Below, piece by piece: positions 42,487 through 51,366 of a stretch of DNA of 64,000 nt (positions are counted from its first letter, which is position 1; each line of letters starts with the position of its first letter). The stretch comes from Streptomyces platensis (GTDB lineage Bacteria > Actinomycetota > Actinomycetes > Streptomycetales > Streptomycetaceae). The stretch is taken from NCBI RefSeq assembly GCF_008704855.1, contig NZ_CP023691.1, positions 558,001 through 622,000 on the forward strand. Direction: 5' to 3'. The notes under the pieces are model-generated. The model was not told the origin of the DNA and ran no database searches. It saw nothing but the letters and a program-made list of their open reading frames with translations. A program made the translations under genes and the position numbers.

Positions 42487-44525
42487 TAGTCCTCATGCCC
42501 CGCAGGCGGCATCGCCGTGCCGCCCCGGCAGCCGGTGAAGGTGGCGTTCGGGCAGAAGGCGTCGAAGCCCATCTCGAACCGGGCGAAGGCTTGCCAGGCC
42601 GCCTTCCGGACCGAGGTGTATTCGGCGCTGGTCAGCAGGCTGCCCTTCATTGCCTTGAAGGCTCGCAGGATGGCGTCGCGTGCGACGAGGAAGGAGGGGT
42701 TCTTCGGTGTGAGCTTCATACCGTCGACGACCGCCTGCCACGTCACCTGGTAGCCCCGCTCCTTGTTGTTGAGCGCGGTGGTGACCTTGCGGGTCAGTTC
42801 CATGAGTGCCGCGCACCAGATCTCACCGACGTCATGGACTTCCTGGTAGGTCAGATCACCGTTGCCGGCGCCCGCGACTTCGCCCGGCCCCTTGCCGATG
42901 TCTCCGAAGGCGCCGGGGTAGTCCGAGTCGTAGGGCCGTTGCCGGATGCCCTTCGACTGGTTGACGACCCAGTTGCCCACTACGGAGCGCTCCTGGGGGT
43001 TGGAGAAGTTCCTGGTGGTCAGGGCGAAGTAGTCGCCCCAGCCCTCGCCCATCGCGACCGACTGCTCCTCCTCCAGTCCGTTCGCGTCGAACAGGCCCCC
43101 GACAAGGCGGTTCGACACCCCGTGGCAGAACTCGTGGAGAACGACATCGTAGTCGTCGGCCGTGTGGCGGCCGGTGCCGGTGACCAGGCCCATGTTCATC
43201 ACGGCTTCCAGGCCGTCGGCCCGGGTGGCCATGTTGGCCGTCCCCTGCACCGCCCCGGGGTGCGCGAGGGCCCGGACCGGGTCCGCTCCCTGTCCCAGGC
43301 CCGTGATGTTCGTGGTCTGGAAGTTGCCCTGGTCCTCCGTGAAGCCGAGCATCATGAAGAGGTCGTGGGCGTGATTGCAGAAGTAGAAGATGTTGGTCAC
43401 GAATTGCTCGGGACTGTCTTCTTCGGGGTCGAAGAGGCCGTTGCCCGCCTCATCGACGATGATCTCGACGGGGCGGCGGGTCGTCCCGTTGAGCGCGCGG
43501 ACGTTGTTGCCCTCGGTCGAGACCTTCCCGTGGTGCGTCTCCGCCCAGGGCAGTGGGAAGCCGGCGGGCAGTCCGCTGGGGACCGCGGTCGGGTAGTCGT
43601 CCGTCGGCAGCGGGAAGGGGACGGTGTCAAAGGTGCTTTCGGCCGGGTTGCGCCGGAAGACCCGTCCGGCGACCGCGTGCCGGACCGTGTCGTAGAAGTA
43701 GAGGATCTCGGGCTCGTCCGGGTTCTGCGTCCGGTCGTCGGCCTCGACAAAGGCGTGGTACTGAGCGGCCAGTTTCTCCCGTGAGAAGGTGAACATCCAG
43801 GTGAGGCGGGCATCGTCGCCCATGTACAGGTAGACGAGCCGGGCCGGGATGGCTTCCTCGAACGGTCCCTTGCCGAACGTCATCGGCTGGTCGTTCCGCG
43901 CCTGGTGCGACAGCCGCTCGAAGCCGGCCGATATGTCGAGCCGCGGGAGTTCGTCGTCGCCGAAGACTCCGCGGAGCGTGGTCGGCTCGGCGGCCTTCGC
44001 GGCCGCCACCCGGAGTGCCACTTCGGCCGGGACGGTCGGCTTGGACGGCAGGTTCGCCGGTGCGCTCACCGTGTCGCCGATGACCCGGTCGACCGTGCCG
44101 TCCTCGTGCAGCCACACCTTCGGTGCCATGGCCCACACCTCGATGCCGTTGAGCACCTGCTGGAGGCTCACGACGCGCAGGCCTTCGCTGGTCGTCACCA
44201 CATTGGGGTCGGCCTCGAACTCCGCCGGCTCACCGGCCGCGAAGCCGATCGCCTCGGCGACCGAGGCGACGTACTGCTTGGCCTGGGCGATATAGCCGGT
44301 GTCGGGTATCGGCACCGACTCCTCCAGGCCGGTGATGGCGGGAGCACCGGCCACCCGTAGCTCCGTCAGATGGCCGGTGAAGCGGTTCACCTTGCTGCGG
44401 TCCGCCGCGAGGGTGTGGTCGACCTCTGCGGCCACGCGTTCGGTGTGGTCGAGGAAGGCGTCGGCTTCGGCGACATTGGCCAAGCGGTCGTAGGTCTTGT
44501 TCCGCTTGTCGATCATTACGCTCAT
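42486..44525 (-). CDS. Fungalysin-like (M36) metallopeptidase without signal peptide
   Basis: A 679-residue protein. The first ~330 residues resemble the FTP/PepSY-type propeptide region of thermolysin-like enzymes (LRVVSLQQVLNGIEVW). The catalytic part has VVLHEFCHGVSNRLVGG (HExxH) and MGEGWGDYFAL (third ligand), typical of M36. Unusually the N-terminus, MSVMIDKRNKTYDRLANVAE, is not a signal peptide, although fungalysins are secreted zymogens. ATG 44525 follows AAGGAG. The stop TAG is formed by the last base of the MITE and its TA duplication. It lies 20 bp downstream of the HAD-M28 gene. Confidence 0.9.
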   Translation of the reverse strand: MSVMIDKRNKTYDRLANVAEADAFLDHTERVAAEVDHTLAADRSKVNRFTGHLTELRVAGAPAITGLEESVPIPDTGYIAQAKQYVASVAEAIGFAAGEPAEFEADPNVVTTSEGLRVVSLQQVLNGIEVWAMAPKVWLHEDGTVDRVIGDTVSAPANLPSKPTVPAEVALRVAAAKAAEPTTLRGVFGDDELPRLDISAGFERLSHQARNDQPMTFGKGPFEEAIPARLVYLYMGDDARLTWMFTFSREKLAAQYHAFVEADDRTQNPDEPEILYFYDTVRHAVAGRVFRRNPAESTFDTVPFPLPTDDYPTAVPSGLPAGFPLPWAETHHGKVSTEGNNVRALNGTTRRPVEIIVDEAGNGLFDPEEDSPEQFVTNIFYFCNHAHDLFMMLGFTEDQGNFQTTNITGLGQGADPVRALAHPGAVQGTANMATRADGLEAVMNMGLVTGTGRHTADDYDVVLHEFCHGVSNRLVGGLFDANGLEEEQSVAMGEGWGDYFALTTRNFSNPQERSVVGNWVVNQSKGIRQRPYDSDYPGAFGDIGKGPGEVAGAGNGDLTYQEVHDVGEIWCAALMELTRKVTTALNNKERGYQVTWQAVVDGMKLTPKNPSFLVARDAILRAFKAMKGSLLTSAEYTSVRKAAWQAFARFEMGFDAFCPNATFTGCRGGTAMPPAGHED

Positions 44526-44545
44526 GGCGTGCTCCTTGTACGGGT

Positions 44546-46471
44546 TCAGAGGCCCGCGAGCGTGAGTGCCGCCGCCGCGACCGTGCGGGCGATCCCGGCG
44601 GCGTAGTCCGTGTCGTGGTCCTCGTCGAGGAGGGTGTCGCCCGGCATGTGGTACTGCCGGGTGCCGGTCGCGGGCGCCGTGTCGTCGAAGAAGTTCTCGC
44701 AGACGGCGGCGGCTGCCCAACCGCGTTCATGGAAGCTCGCGTGATCGCTCCGTCCGACGGCGGGGTCGCCGGCCCCCGCGAGGGACTGGAGCGAGAAGTC
44801 GGCTGCGAGCGCCGGGGCGGCCTGGGCGACGAGTCCGCCGAGCGCGTCGGAGGCGCCCACAACCGGGCCGGGGACCGACGAGCCGGTGTGGATCTCCATC
44901 GTGCGGGTACCGCCCCGGAAGCCCGCGATCATGTCCATCTGGAACACGCCGACGATCCGGTCCCCGGCCGCGGCCGCGGCCCGCGCATAGGCCTTGCTGC
45001 CGACCATGCCCTGCTCCTCGGCGTTGAAGAGGACGAAGCGCAGCGTCCGCGCCGGGGCTCTGCCGTCGGCGATCATCGCGGTCAGGCACTCGGCCGCGGC
45101 CAGGACCGCGGCCGTACCGCTCCCGTCGTCGTCGGCGCCGGGAGCCGGGTCGTGGACGGAGTCGTAGGGGCGCGGCCGGCCGCTGCTGTCGAAGAACTCG
45201 CCCCTGGACGCGGTCGAATCGAGATGTGCGGTGACGAGTACGGCGGAGTCCGCTCCCGCGACGGGGAACTCCGCCTCGACGTTGGAGAGCCGGCGCCCGT
45301 GCCAGGAGAACTCATGCCGTCGGACCGTGAGGCCGAGGTCATGGAGCCGGCGGGCGAGTGCGCTGACGACGAGGGGGTTGTCCGGACTCGACGCGTCGCG
45401 GCTGCGTACCGTCAGCGGTTCGCCCTCGACGAGCGGGTCGACGCCGGAGATACGGGCGACGTGACCGCGCAGGGCCGCGGGGGTGATGGCCGCGCGGACC
45501 GCGGCAACGGTCTCCGGAGAGGGCACCCCGTTCGCGAACTCCTCGGCGAATCCCCGGACTTGCGCCTCCCTCGGCCGGGAGAGAAGGGCCGGGTCGGGAA
45601 GCAGCCGCTCGGTGTGGCCGGGTTTCGCCTCCGCGGGGTGCAGGTCTTCGACGGGCGTGCCGGCCGCGGCGGCGATATAGACGCCCCCCGGGGCGGGGCC
45701 GAGCGGGACGATGGACGGTTCCGGCTCGTCGAGGGCGCTCGCGAGGAAGCCGAACGCCGCAGCGGCGCGCACGGTGGCTTCCGCCGTTTCCTTGGCGGTG
45801 GCCGAGACGTCCGTGAACGCCTCCGGGAGGGAGACCGGGCGGTCGTCACGCATCAGAAAGGCCGTGGTCTCCGCCACCTGACCCCGGAGATCGGCCGGGA
45901 AGCCGCCCTGCTCCAGCGCGTGCACCCCGCGCGCGCTCGCCATGACGAGGACGAGGTGGGGTGACGCCACATGGACCGGCACGACTTCGGCGGCATTCGC
46001 GAGCGCCTCCAGGTCGGTCAGACTCCGGCCGGCCGGTACCTCGATTCTCGCCCAGAACACCGGGCGGCCCTCGACGACGGCGAGTGCGAAAACCGGGTGG
46101 GCGGCGGCCCGCATCCCGGCTTCGCGGGCGATTGTGCGCTCCTCGGGAGCTTCGCCCACGAAGACGCAGTCGGCGGCCGGGACGCCCGCGCTCGCCACCG
46201 CGTCGTCGAAGATCCCGCGAGCGGTCTTCGCGCCCCAGTGCAGCAGACTCTCGTCCGTAAAGCGTCCCGCGAAGGCCGCCTGCAAGGCCGCTGCCGCGCG
46301 GGCACGTGCGGCCTCCCCGGGCCCCGGATTCGAAATAATGCCTTTGCGGAGGCCCGCCACGGCATCGAGGACTTCGAAAACGCGGGGCCTCGGGTGGAGA
46401 GTCAGGGAGCCGTCGGCCCCGATGCTCGCATCCGCGAGCGTTTCACCGATATCGAAGAACAGCACGGGCAT
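44546..46471 (-). CDS. HAD-like domain fused to M28 metallopeptidase
   Basis: A 641-residue protein. Residues about 1-160 form a HAD-type domain: FFDIGETL (motif I, with second Asp replaced by Gly), GIISNPG, and CVFVGEAPEERTIAREAGMR in place of the usual VGD. Residues about 360-640 form an M28 aminopeptidase with zinc ligands in VTAHLDS, DDDGSGTAAVL, FNAEEQGMVGS and QYHMPGDT. The middle is a linker domain. No signal peptide is present. ATG 46471 follows GGAGGCG. It is the first gene of a two-peptidase operon with the M36 gene. Confidence 0.85.
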   Translation of the reverse strand: MPVLFFDIGETLADASIGADGSLTLHPRPRVFEVLDAVAGLRKGIISNPGPGEAARARAAAALQAAFAGRFTDESLLHWGAKTARGIFDDAVASAGVPAADCVFVGEAPEERTIAREAGMRAAAHPVFALAVVEGRPVFWARIEVPAGRSLTDLEALANAAEVVPVHVASPHLVLVMASARGVHALEQGGFPADLRGQVAETTAFLMRDDRPVSLPEAFTDVSATAKETAEATVRAAAAFGFLASALDEPEPSIVPLGPAPGGVYIAAAAGTPVEDLHPAEAKPGHTERLLPDPALLSRPREAQVRGFAEEFANGVPSPETVAAVRAAITPAALRGHVARISGVDPLVEGEPLTVRSRDASSPDNPLVVSALARRLHDLGLTVRRHEFSWHGRRLSNVEAEFPVAGADSAVLVTAHLDSTASRGEFFDSSGRPRPYDSVHDPAPGADDDGSGTAAVLAAAECLTAMIADGRAPARTLRFVLFNAEEQGMVGSKAYARAAAAAGDRIVGVFQMDMIAGFRGGTRTMEIHTGSSVPGPVVGASDALGGLVAQAAPALAADFSLQSLAGAGDPAVGRSDHASFHERGWAAAAVCENFFDDTAPATGTRQYHMPGDTLLDEDHDTDYAAGIARTVAAAALTLAGL

Positions 46472-46833
46472 CTCGGCGCCTCCGGAAGAGAGCGCGCCCC
46501 CGTAACGGGGCTCCGCGGTGCCCCGAAGCAAGGCCCCGTATGCGTGGGGGCGTGCAAGGCGGGTGGCGGCTGCGGCTGCGTGCGCGCCGCTGCGAAATCC
46601 CCACCTCTTCGATTGTCTGCGGGGTGCTGCCTCCGCGCATCCCGAGCCGGAAGCCGGCGGCCCCGGCGTCCATGACGGCGCTCTCGTCTGTCCCATGACA
46701 CCTGGTCAGGCGCAGCTCCCGGAGCCCTCTCGACGGCCGGGCCGACCTTCACGATCTGCCGACATGCACTCCCCGTGCCCGCATGCAAGTCTGGTACCGG
46801 CTCATCGTTCGAGATCCGCCAGGAGGCACGATC
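46472..46833. other. Divergent intergenic region, no gene accepted
   Basis: 362 bp between the HAD-M28 gene and a small rightward gene. Leftward frames continue upstream of the chosen HAD start but lack a signal or ribosome binding site. AGGAGG at 46821-46826 belongs to the rightward gene. No repeat or hairpin noted. Confidence 0.35.
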
Positions 46834-47004
46834 GTGGGCAAGAAACAGAGCCGGCAGAATCGCGGCGCCCGCACCGGCGGCCATGAACGCAGCACCGTCG
46901 CCGAGGCGAAGGACAAGGCGAAGTCAACGGCCCCGCAGGAGCCGGAGCAGTCGATGTCGAAGCATGTGGCCCATAAGGCGCAGCGGAAATTCGGCCACAA
47001 CTGA
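46834..47004 (+). CDS. Small basic protein, 56 aa
   Basis: GTG 46834 with a perfect AGGAGG seven bases upstream decides the start. The product, beginning MGKKQSRQNRGARTGGHE and ending HKAQRKFGHN, is strongly charged, without hydrophobic core, and probably disordered or nucleic-acid-binding. Similar tiny proteins are widespread in Streptomyces without assigned role. Confidence 0.65.
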   Translation: MGKKQSRQNRGARTGGHERSTVAEAKDKAKSTAPQEPEQSMSKHVAHKAQRKFGHN

Positions 47005-47155
47005 CGTTCGGCGACCGGCCGCAGCCGGGGAGCGAGCGGTCCCATGCGCAAGCAGCTGCTGACCTTCAAGAAGCCGGCCGAACAGGGCGGCGGCGCGTAG
47101 GACCGTTGCCCACGTGCGGCTATCGGCCCGGCACCGCCGGTGGCCCAGCGGGCGG

Positions 47156-47608
47156 TTAATCGTCCCCCTCGTACGCCGCCAGCGCGATCTGGCGCCGCTC
47201 CAGCACCTCGCCGAGGTCCTCGGGCTCCAGCTGTTCCTTCGCCAGCTTCATCCGGGCCTCGGCCTCGACGGAGGCCCATGCCTGCCGGGCGCGTTTGTTG
47301 GCCACCCGCCGGTTGTCACCCCGGAGGAAGCCCGCCCCCGCCGCACACCCCGCGGCGGTCAGCGCCACCAACGCCGCGGGAATGCGGGCGTCCACCGAGG
47401 CCAGACCCGCCGCTCCGGATACGCCGGCGAGGAGCGCCGCCGGGAACCCCAGCGCGATATCGACCTTGGCCCAGAAATCGGCTCTGCGGTGCGCGAGATC
47501 CTTCTGTCGCAGTGCTTCGGCACATAACCGCTCCACCTCGGCGCGCAGCCGACCGGAGGGCTCGTTCCCGTTGGGTGGCGCAGGTGGTCCGGCAGAGGGA
47601 GTGGCCAT
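47156..47608 (-). CDS. Two-helix membrane protein, possibly SLATT-like
   Basis: A 150-residue protein: a charged N-terminal helix (LRAEVERLCAEALRQKDLAH), two adjacent membrane helices (about 50-92) and a charged C-terminal helix (RRVANKRARQAWASVEAEAR). This arrangement resembles the SLATT group of 2TM effectors associated with nucleotide-signalling conflict systems, though no cyclase or sensor gene is adjacent. Codon 28 is TTA (47525-47527), so translation may depend on bldA. ATG at 47608. Divergent from the dienelactone-hydrolase gene. Confidence 0.6.
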   Translation of the reverse strand: MATPSAGPPAPPNGNEPSGRLRAEVERLCAEALRQKDLAHRRADFWAKVDIALGFPAALLAGVSGAAGLASVDARIPAALVALTAAGCAAGAGFLRGDNRRVANKRARQAWASVEAEARMKLAKEQLEPEDLGEVLERRQIALAAYEGDD

Positions 47609-47858
47609 GTCTGGATTCCAACACAGGGCAAACGCAAGGGACTTGTGCGTGCATGCACAGTCTTGCGGGGTGTCCGTGGTGGGCTCTCGACAGATCGGCC
47701 GGGGCGGGGGCGGGGCCGCCTCTCTGATCGGCGCCCCGGGTTCCGGTGCGACCGGGCCCCGTGTGACTACGGTGGGGAATTCCGCCGATGTGTCACCGGC
47801 GGACGGGTGGCCGCCCTGGCGCGTCACCGCCGCCCGGAGCCCGAGGAAAGGTGCGGAC

Positions 47859-48614
47859 ATGACGAGCGTGCACGATGCCCTGCTGGACATCGCCACCCCG
47901 GACGGCGTCGCCGACGCCTATCTCGCTCACCCCGACGACGGCACACCGCATCCCGGTGTGCTGCTGTACATGGACGCGTACGGACTGCGCCTCGCGCTGA
48001 AGGCGATGGCCAGGCGGCTGGCCGGGCACGGCTACACGGTGCTGGTGCCCAACGTCATGTACCGCGCCGGACGGGCACCCGTGGTCGCCCTGCCGGACTT
48101 CATCGGCCCCGCCGAGCGGTCGGAAATCTTCGAGCGGCTCGCCCCGGTCATGCGGGCGCTCACCCCCGACCGGGCGATGCGGGACGCCGGGGCCTATCTC
48201 GACTGGCTGGCCGCCTCGCCACTGGTCGCCGACGGCCCGGTGGGCACCACCGGCTACTGCATGGGCGGTGTGCTCGGGATCCGCACCGCCGCGGCCTACC
48301 CCGACCGCATCGGCGCCGCGGCCTCGTTCCACGCCGGCCGCCTGGTCACGGATGCCGAGGACAGCCCGCACCGGCTCGTCGGCCGCAGCACGGCTGAGCT
48401 GTACTTCGGCCACGCCGACCACGATCACTCGATGCCGGCCGACCAGATCGCGCGCCTGGAACAGGCCCTGGACGCCGACGGCGTGACCTACCGCAGCGAG
48501 CTGTACGAGGGCGCCCGCCACGGCTATACCCAGACCGACACCGCCGCGTACAACTCCGAGGCGGATCAACGCCATTGGCGCAATCTGCTGGAGCTCTTCG
48601 GCCGCCGTCTCTGA
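47859..48614 (+). CDS. Dienelactone hydrolase family protein
   Basis: A 251-residue alpha/beta hydrolase. The DLH-type nucleophile is Cys in TGYCMGGVLG (near residue 132). The acid is in GHADHDHSMPADQ and the base in GARHGYTQTD. Those are the family's typical Cys-Asp-His triad positions. Start at 47859 follows GAGGAAAGG. Such enzymes hydrolyse dienelactones or other esters; here no aromatic-degradation genes are clearly linked, so the substrate is open. Confidence 0.9.
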   Translation: MTSVHDALLDIATPDGVADAYLAHPDDGTPHPGVLLYMDAYGLRLALKAMARRLAGHGYTVLVPNVMYRAGRAPVVALPDFIGPAERSEIFERLAPVMRALTPDRAMRDAGAYLDWLAASPLVADGPVGTTGYCMGGVLGIRTAAAYPDRIGAAASFHAGRLVTDAEDSPHRLVGRSTAELYFGHADHDHSMPADQIARLEQALDADGVTYRSELYEGARHGYTQTDTAAYNSEADQRHWRNLLELFGRRL

Positions 48615-48789
48615 CGCGATCCTCCCGTTCGCCGAGATGGTCAACGCTTCAACCGGCCCTGGCCGACGGCTCCTCCGAGGCGTCCGGCCGCCAACTGGAG
48701 GGGGCCATTGCACCGTGTTAGCGTGAAGGTATCCGTACCAAACGGACACTTGCCCGCTTTCCTGGCCTCTCCAGAGGGAGATGGTGACC

Positions 48790-50220
48790 ATGGCGCGGGA
48801 TCCTCTGTTCCCTGCTTCCGGGACCGGCACCGGCGCCTGTGGAGGCGCGGGGAGTTCCCCACGGGCCGGCGGACGGACGGCCACCGTCAGCAACAACGTG
48901 GACTGGGACGGCCTTCACCGGCGGATGGAGGGAGTGCTGCTGCGGCCGGGCGATGCCGGGTTCGAGAAGGCCAGGAAGCTTTTCAACCCGCTCAATGACG
49001 ACCGGGTGCCCGCGGCGGTGGCGCAGTGCGCATCGGTGGCCGATGTCCGCGAGGGGGTGCTGGCGGCCGCGCACCGGGTACCGCTGGCGGCCCGCAGCGG
49101 GGGCCATTCGTACGTCGGTTACTCGGCGCCGCCCGGCGGTCTCACTCTTGACCTCCGGCGTCTGTCGACCATACAGGTCAGGTCGGACGGCACCGCCACC
49201 ATCGGCGCCGGGGCCACCCTGGGGGACATTTACACCACGCTCGGGCAGGCCAACCGCTGTATGCCCGGCGGCTCCTGTTTCACCGTCGGCATCGCCGGGG
49301 TGGCCCTGGGTGGCGGAATCGGTGTGCTGCAACGCAAGTTCGGGCTCACCTGTGACCATCTGGTGTCCGCCGAGGTCGTCACCGCGGACGGCAGGACGCT
49401 GACCGCCTCGGCCACCCAGGAGCCGAATCTGTTCTGGGCCCTGCGCGGGGGCGGCGGAGGCAACTTCGGGGTCGTCACGCAGTTCACCTTCGCGACCGAC
49501 CCCGCTCCGGCACTGACGGTGTTCGTGCTGGACTTCGGGGCGGGGAGCGTGAAGAAGGTGCTGGCCGGATGGCAGCCGTGGATCACGGCCGCGCCGCGCG
49601 AGATGTGGGCCAACCTCAAGGTGTCGGGCGGCACAGATCCGGGCTGCAAGGTGGCCGGCTGCTTCGTCGGGCCCAGCAGCGCCTGCAATCGCCTGCTGGA
49701 CGACCTGATCGCGCGCGCCACGGTGCGGCCCGCCCAGCGAAGGGTCGAGGGCCACGACTACTTCAAGGCCATGCGCTTCTTCTCCGGCAGTCCCGACCGG
49801 CAGTCGTTCGTCGCCTCGTCACGGATCCTCGCCACGCACACCGCCAACCCGGGCGGCGTCGCCGCCCTGCTCAAGAACCGCCCGGGGGTGGCACTGATCC
49901 TCGACGCACTCGGTGGTGCGGTGGCCGATGTCGGCGTGCAGGAGACCGCCTTCCCGCATCGCAAGGCCTTCGCCACGGCGCAGATCTACGCGAGCGCGAC
50001 GGCGGCCTCCGAAGCCGCGGTGACGCGCAGCGTCGGCCAGGTCGTGGCGGGTCTCGCTGACCTGGGCATCAAGGACGGTTACGTGAACTACATCGACCCG
50101 GCCCTCCCCGACTGGGGCACGGCCTACTACGGCCCGAACCTGGCCCGGCTGCGCTCGGTCGCGTACGACTACGACCCGGACAAGGTCTTCGACTTCCCGC
50201 AAGCGGTCACCCGGGCGTGA
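48790..50220 (+). CDS. FAD-linked oxidase, berberine-bridge-enzyme type
   Basis: A 476-residue flavoprotein of the PCMH/BBE class. AARSGGHSYVGYS holds the histidine that normally attaches FAD, and GGSCFTVGIAGVALGGGIG holds a cysteine at the position of a second covalent link, so bicovalent FAD is likely. The C-terminal YVNYIDPALPDWGTAYYG is the BBE motif. No signal peptide is evident; the N-terminus is Gly/Ser-rich. ATG 48790 is chosen because GAGGGAG lies nine bases upstream, whereas it abuts ATG 48781. Coupled by GTGA overlap to the cyclase gene. Confidence 0.88.
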   Translation: MARDPLFPASGTGTGACGGAGSSPRAGGRTATVSNNVDWDGLHRRMEGVLLRPGDAGFEKARKLFNPLNDDRVPAAVAQCASVADVREGVLAAAHRVPLAARSGGHSYVGYSAPPGGLTLDLRRLSTIQVRSDGTATIGAGATLGDIYTTLGQANRCMPGGSCFTVGIAGVALGGGIGVLQRKFGLTCDHLVSAEVVTADGRTLTASATQEPNLFWALRGGGGGNFGVVTQFTFATDPAPALTVFVLDFGAGSVKKVLAGWQPWITAAPREMWANLKVSGGTDPGCKVAGCFVGPSSACNRLLDDLIARATVRPAQRRVEGHDYFKAMRFFSGSPDRQSFVASSRILATHTANPGGVAALLKNRPGVALILDALGGAVADVGVQETAFPHRKAFATAQIYASATAASEAAVTRSVGQVVAGLADLGIKDGYVNYIDPALPDWGTAYYGPNLARLRSVAYDYDPDKVFDFPQAVTRA

Positions 50221-51182
50221 GCAGCGGCCCCGGCGACGCACCGACTCCCCCGCCCGCCAACGCCGGCGAGGGTGCGGTGTCCCGCCAGGAGTTCGATGCG
50301 CTGTTCGCGGCGGTCCGTACGTGGGGCCGCTGGGCCGCCGCCGACCGCGGGGCCTGGAACCGGGTGACGCCCGAGCATGTACGGCGGGCCGCCGCGCTGG
50401 TCCGGTCCGGCACGCTCGTCCCGATGGCGCGCCCCTGGGACACGGCACCCGGCCCCGACAACAGCAAGCCCGCCCTGCATTACATGTCCGACCTAGGGGA
50501 TGTCGAGCCTCCCGAACCCGCCACACACAAGGACTTCATCGCCGTCGACTACCACGGCAAGGCCGTCAGCCATCTGGACGCACTGTCCCATGTCGCCTAT
50601 CGCGGGCAGCTCTACGAGGGCCGTGCGGCGCAGGAGTGCATCGACGCCGGAGGGGCGCGGTTCGGTGCCGTGTCGGCGCTGGGGCCGCTGATGACCAGGG
50701 GCGTGCTCCTCGATCTGCCCACCGTGCTCGGGGTCCCCTGGCTGGAGCCCGGACGGGCGGTGCACGCGGCGGACATCGTCGCCGCGGAGCAGGCACTGGA
50801 GGTGACGATCGGCGAGGGCGACGCGGTGCTGCTCAGGTCCGGCGCGCTCCGCCGCCGTCAGGAACGGGGTGCCTGGAACACCGGCGCGGCGAGCGCGGGC
50901 CTGCATGTGGACGCGATGCCCCTGCTGGCCGAGCGCGGCATCGCGCTGCTCGGCGGGGACGGCGACAGTGATGTACGGCCCTCGCCGGTCGACGGTCTGC
51001 ATTCCCCGGTGCATGCGCTCGCGGTCGCCGCGATGGGGGTGCCGCTCCTGGACAACCTCGACCTGGAGGCGCTCTCCGTCGCGTGCGCCGAGACGGGCCG
51101 TTACGAGTTCCTACTCCTGGTAGCTCCCCTGAACATCCCCGGCGGTACCGGCTCGCCCGTCAGCCCGGTCGCGGTCCTGTGA
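50217..51182 (+). CDS. Cyclase-family (kynurenine-formamidase-like) metal hydrolase
   Basis: A 321-residue protein of the PF04199 cyclase family. The metal-binding signature appears as SHLDALSHVAY (H..D....H). GVLLDLPTVLGVPWLEPG and GDAVLLRSG follow in the expected order, and the C-terminal LLLVAPLNIPGGTGSPVSPV is typical. Members hydrolyse amides or lactones of aromatic or polyketide substrates. GTG 50217 overlaps the stop of the FAD oxidase, so the two probably act on one pathway. Confidence 0.88.
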   Translation: MSSGPGDAPTPPPANAGEGAVSRQEFDALFAAVRTWGRWAAADRGAWNRVTPEHVRRAAALVRSGTLVPMARPWDTAPGPDNSKPALHYMSDLGDVEPPEPATHKDFIAVDYHGKAVSHLDALSHVAYRGQLYEGRAAQECIDAGGARFGAVSALGPLMTRGVLLDLPTVLGVPWLEPGRAVHAADIVAAEQALEVTIGEGDAVLLRSGALRRRQERGAWNTGAASAGLHVDAMPLLAERGIALLGGDGDSDVRPSPVDGLHSPVHALAVAAMGVPLLDNLDLEALSVACAETGRYEFLLLVAPLNIPGGTGSPVSPVAVL

Positions 51183-51366
51183 CGACCGGCGGGTGCCGGG
51201 CGGCGTCCCGGGCGAGCGGCTGGAGTGCAGGTCACAGCCATGATCACCGCGCTGCCCGGGATCGGTACCGGCAGATACGCAAAGCTCTACAATGAGATCA
51301 AATGGGACAGCCGCTCCGGCGTACGGGTGGCCATCGTGGCATGCACCCATGTGGGAAGTGATTGGG

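Noticed and set aside
46472..46696. An upstream start for the HAD-M28 protein adding 75 residues
   Set aside because: The extra part is low-complexity and has no signal peptide, whereas GGAGGCG precedes the HAD start at 46471.
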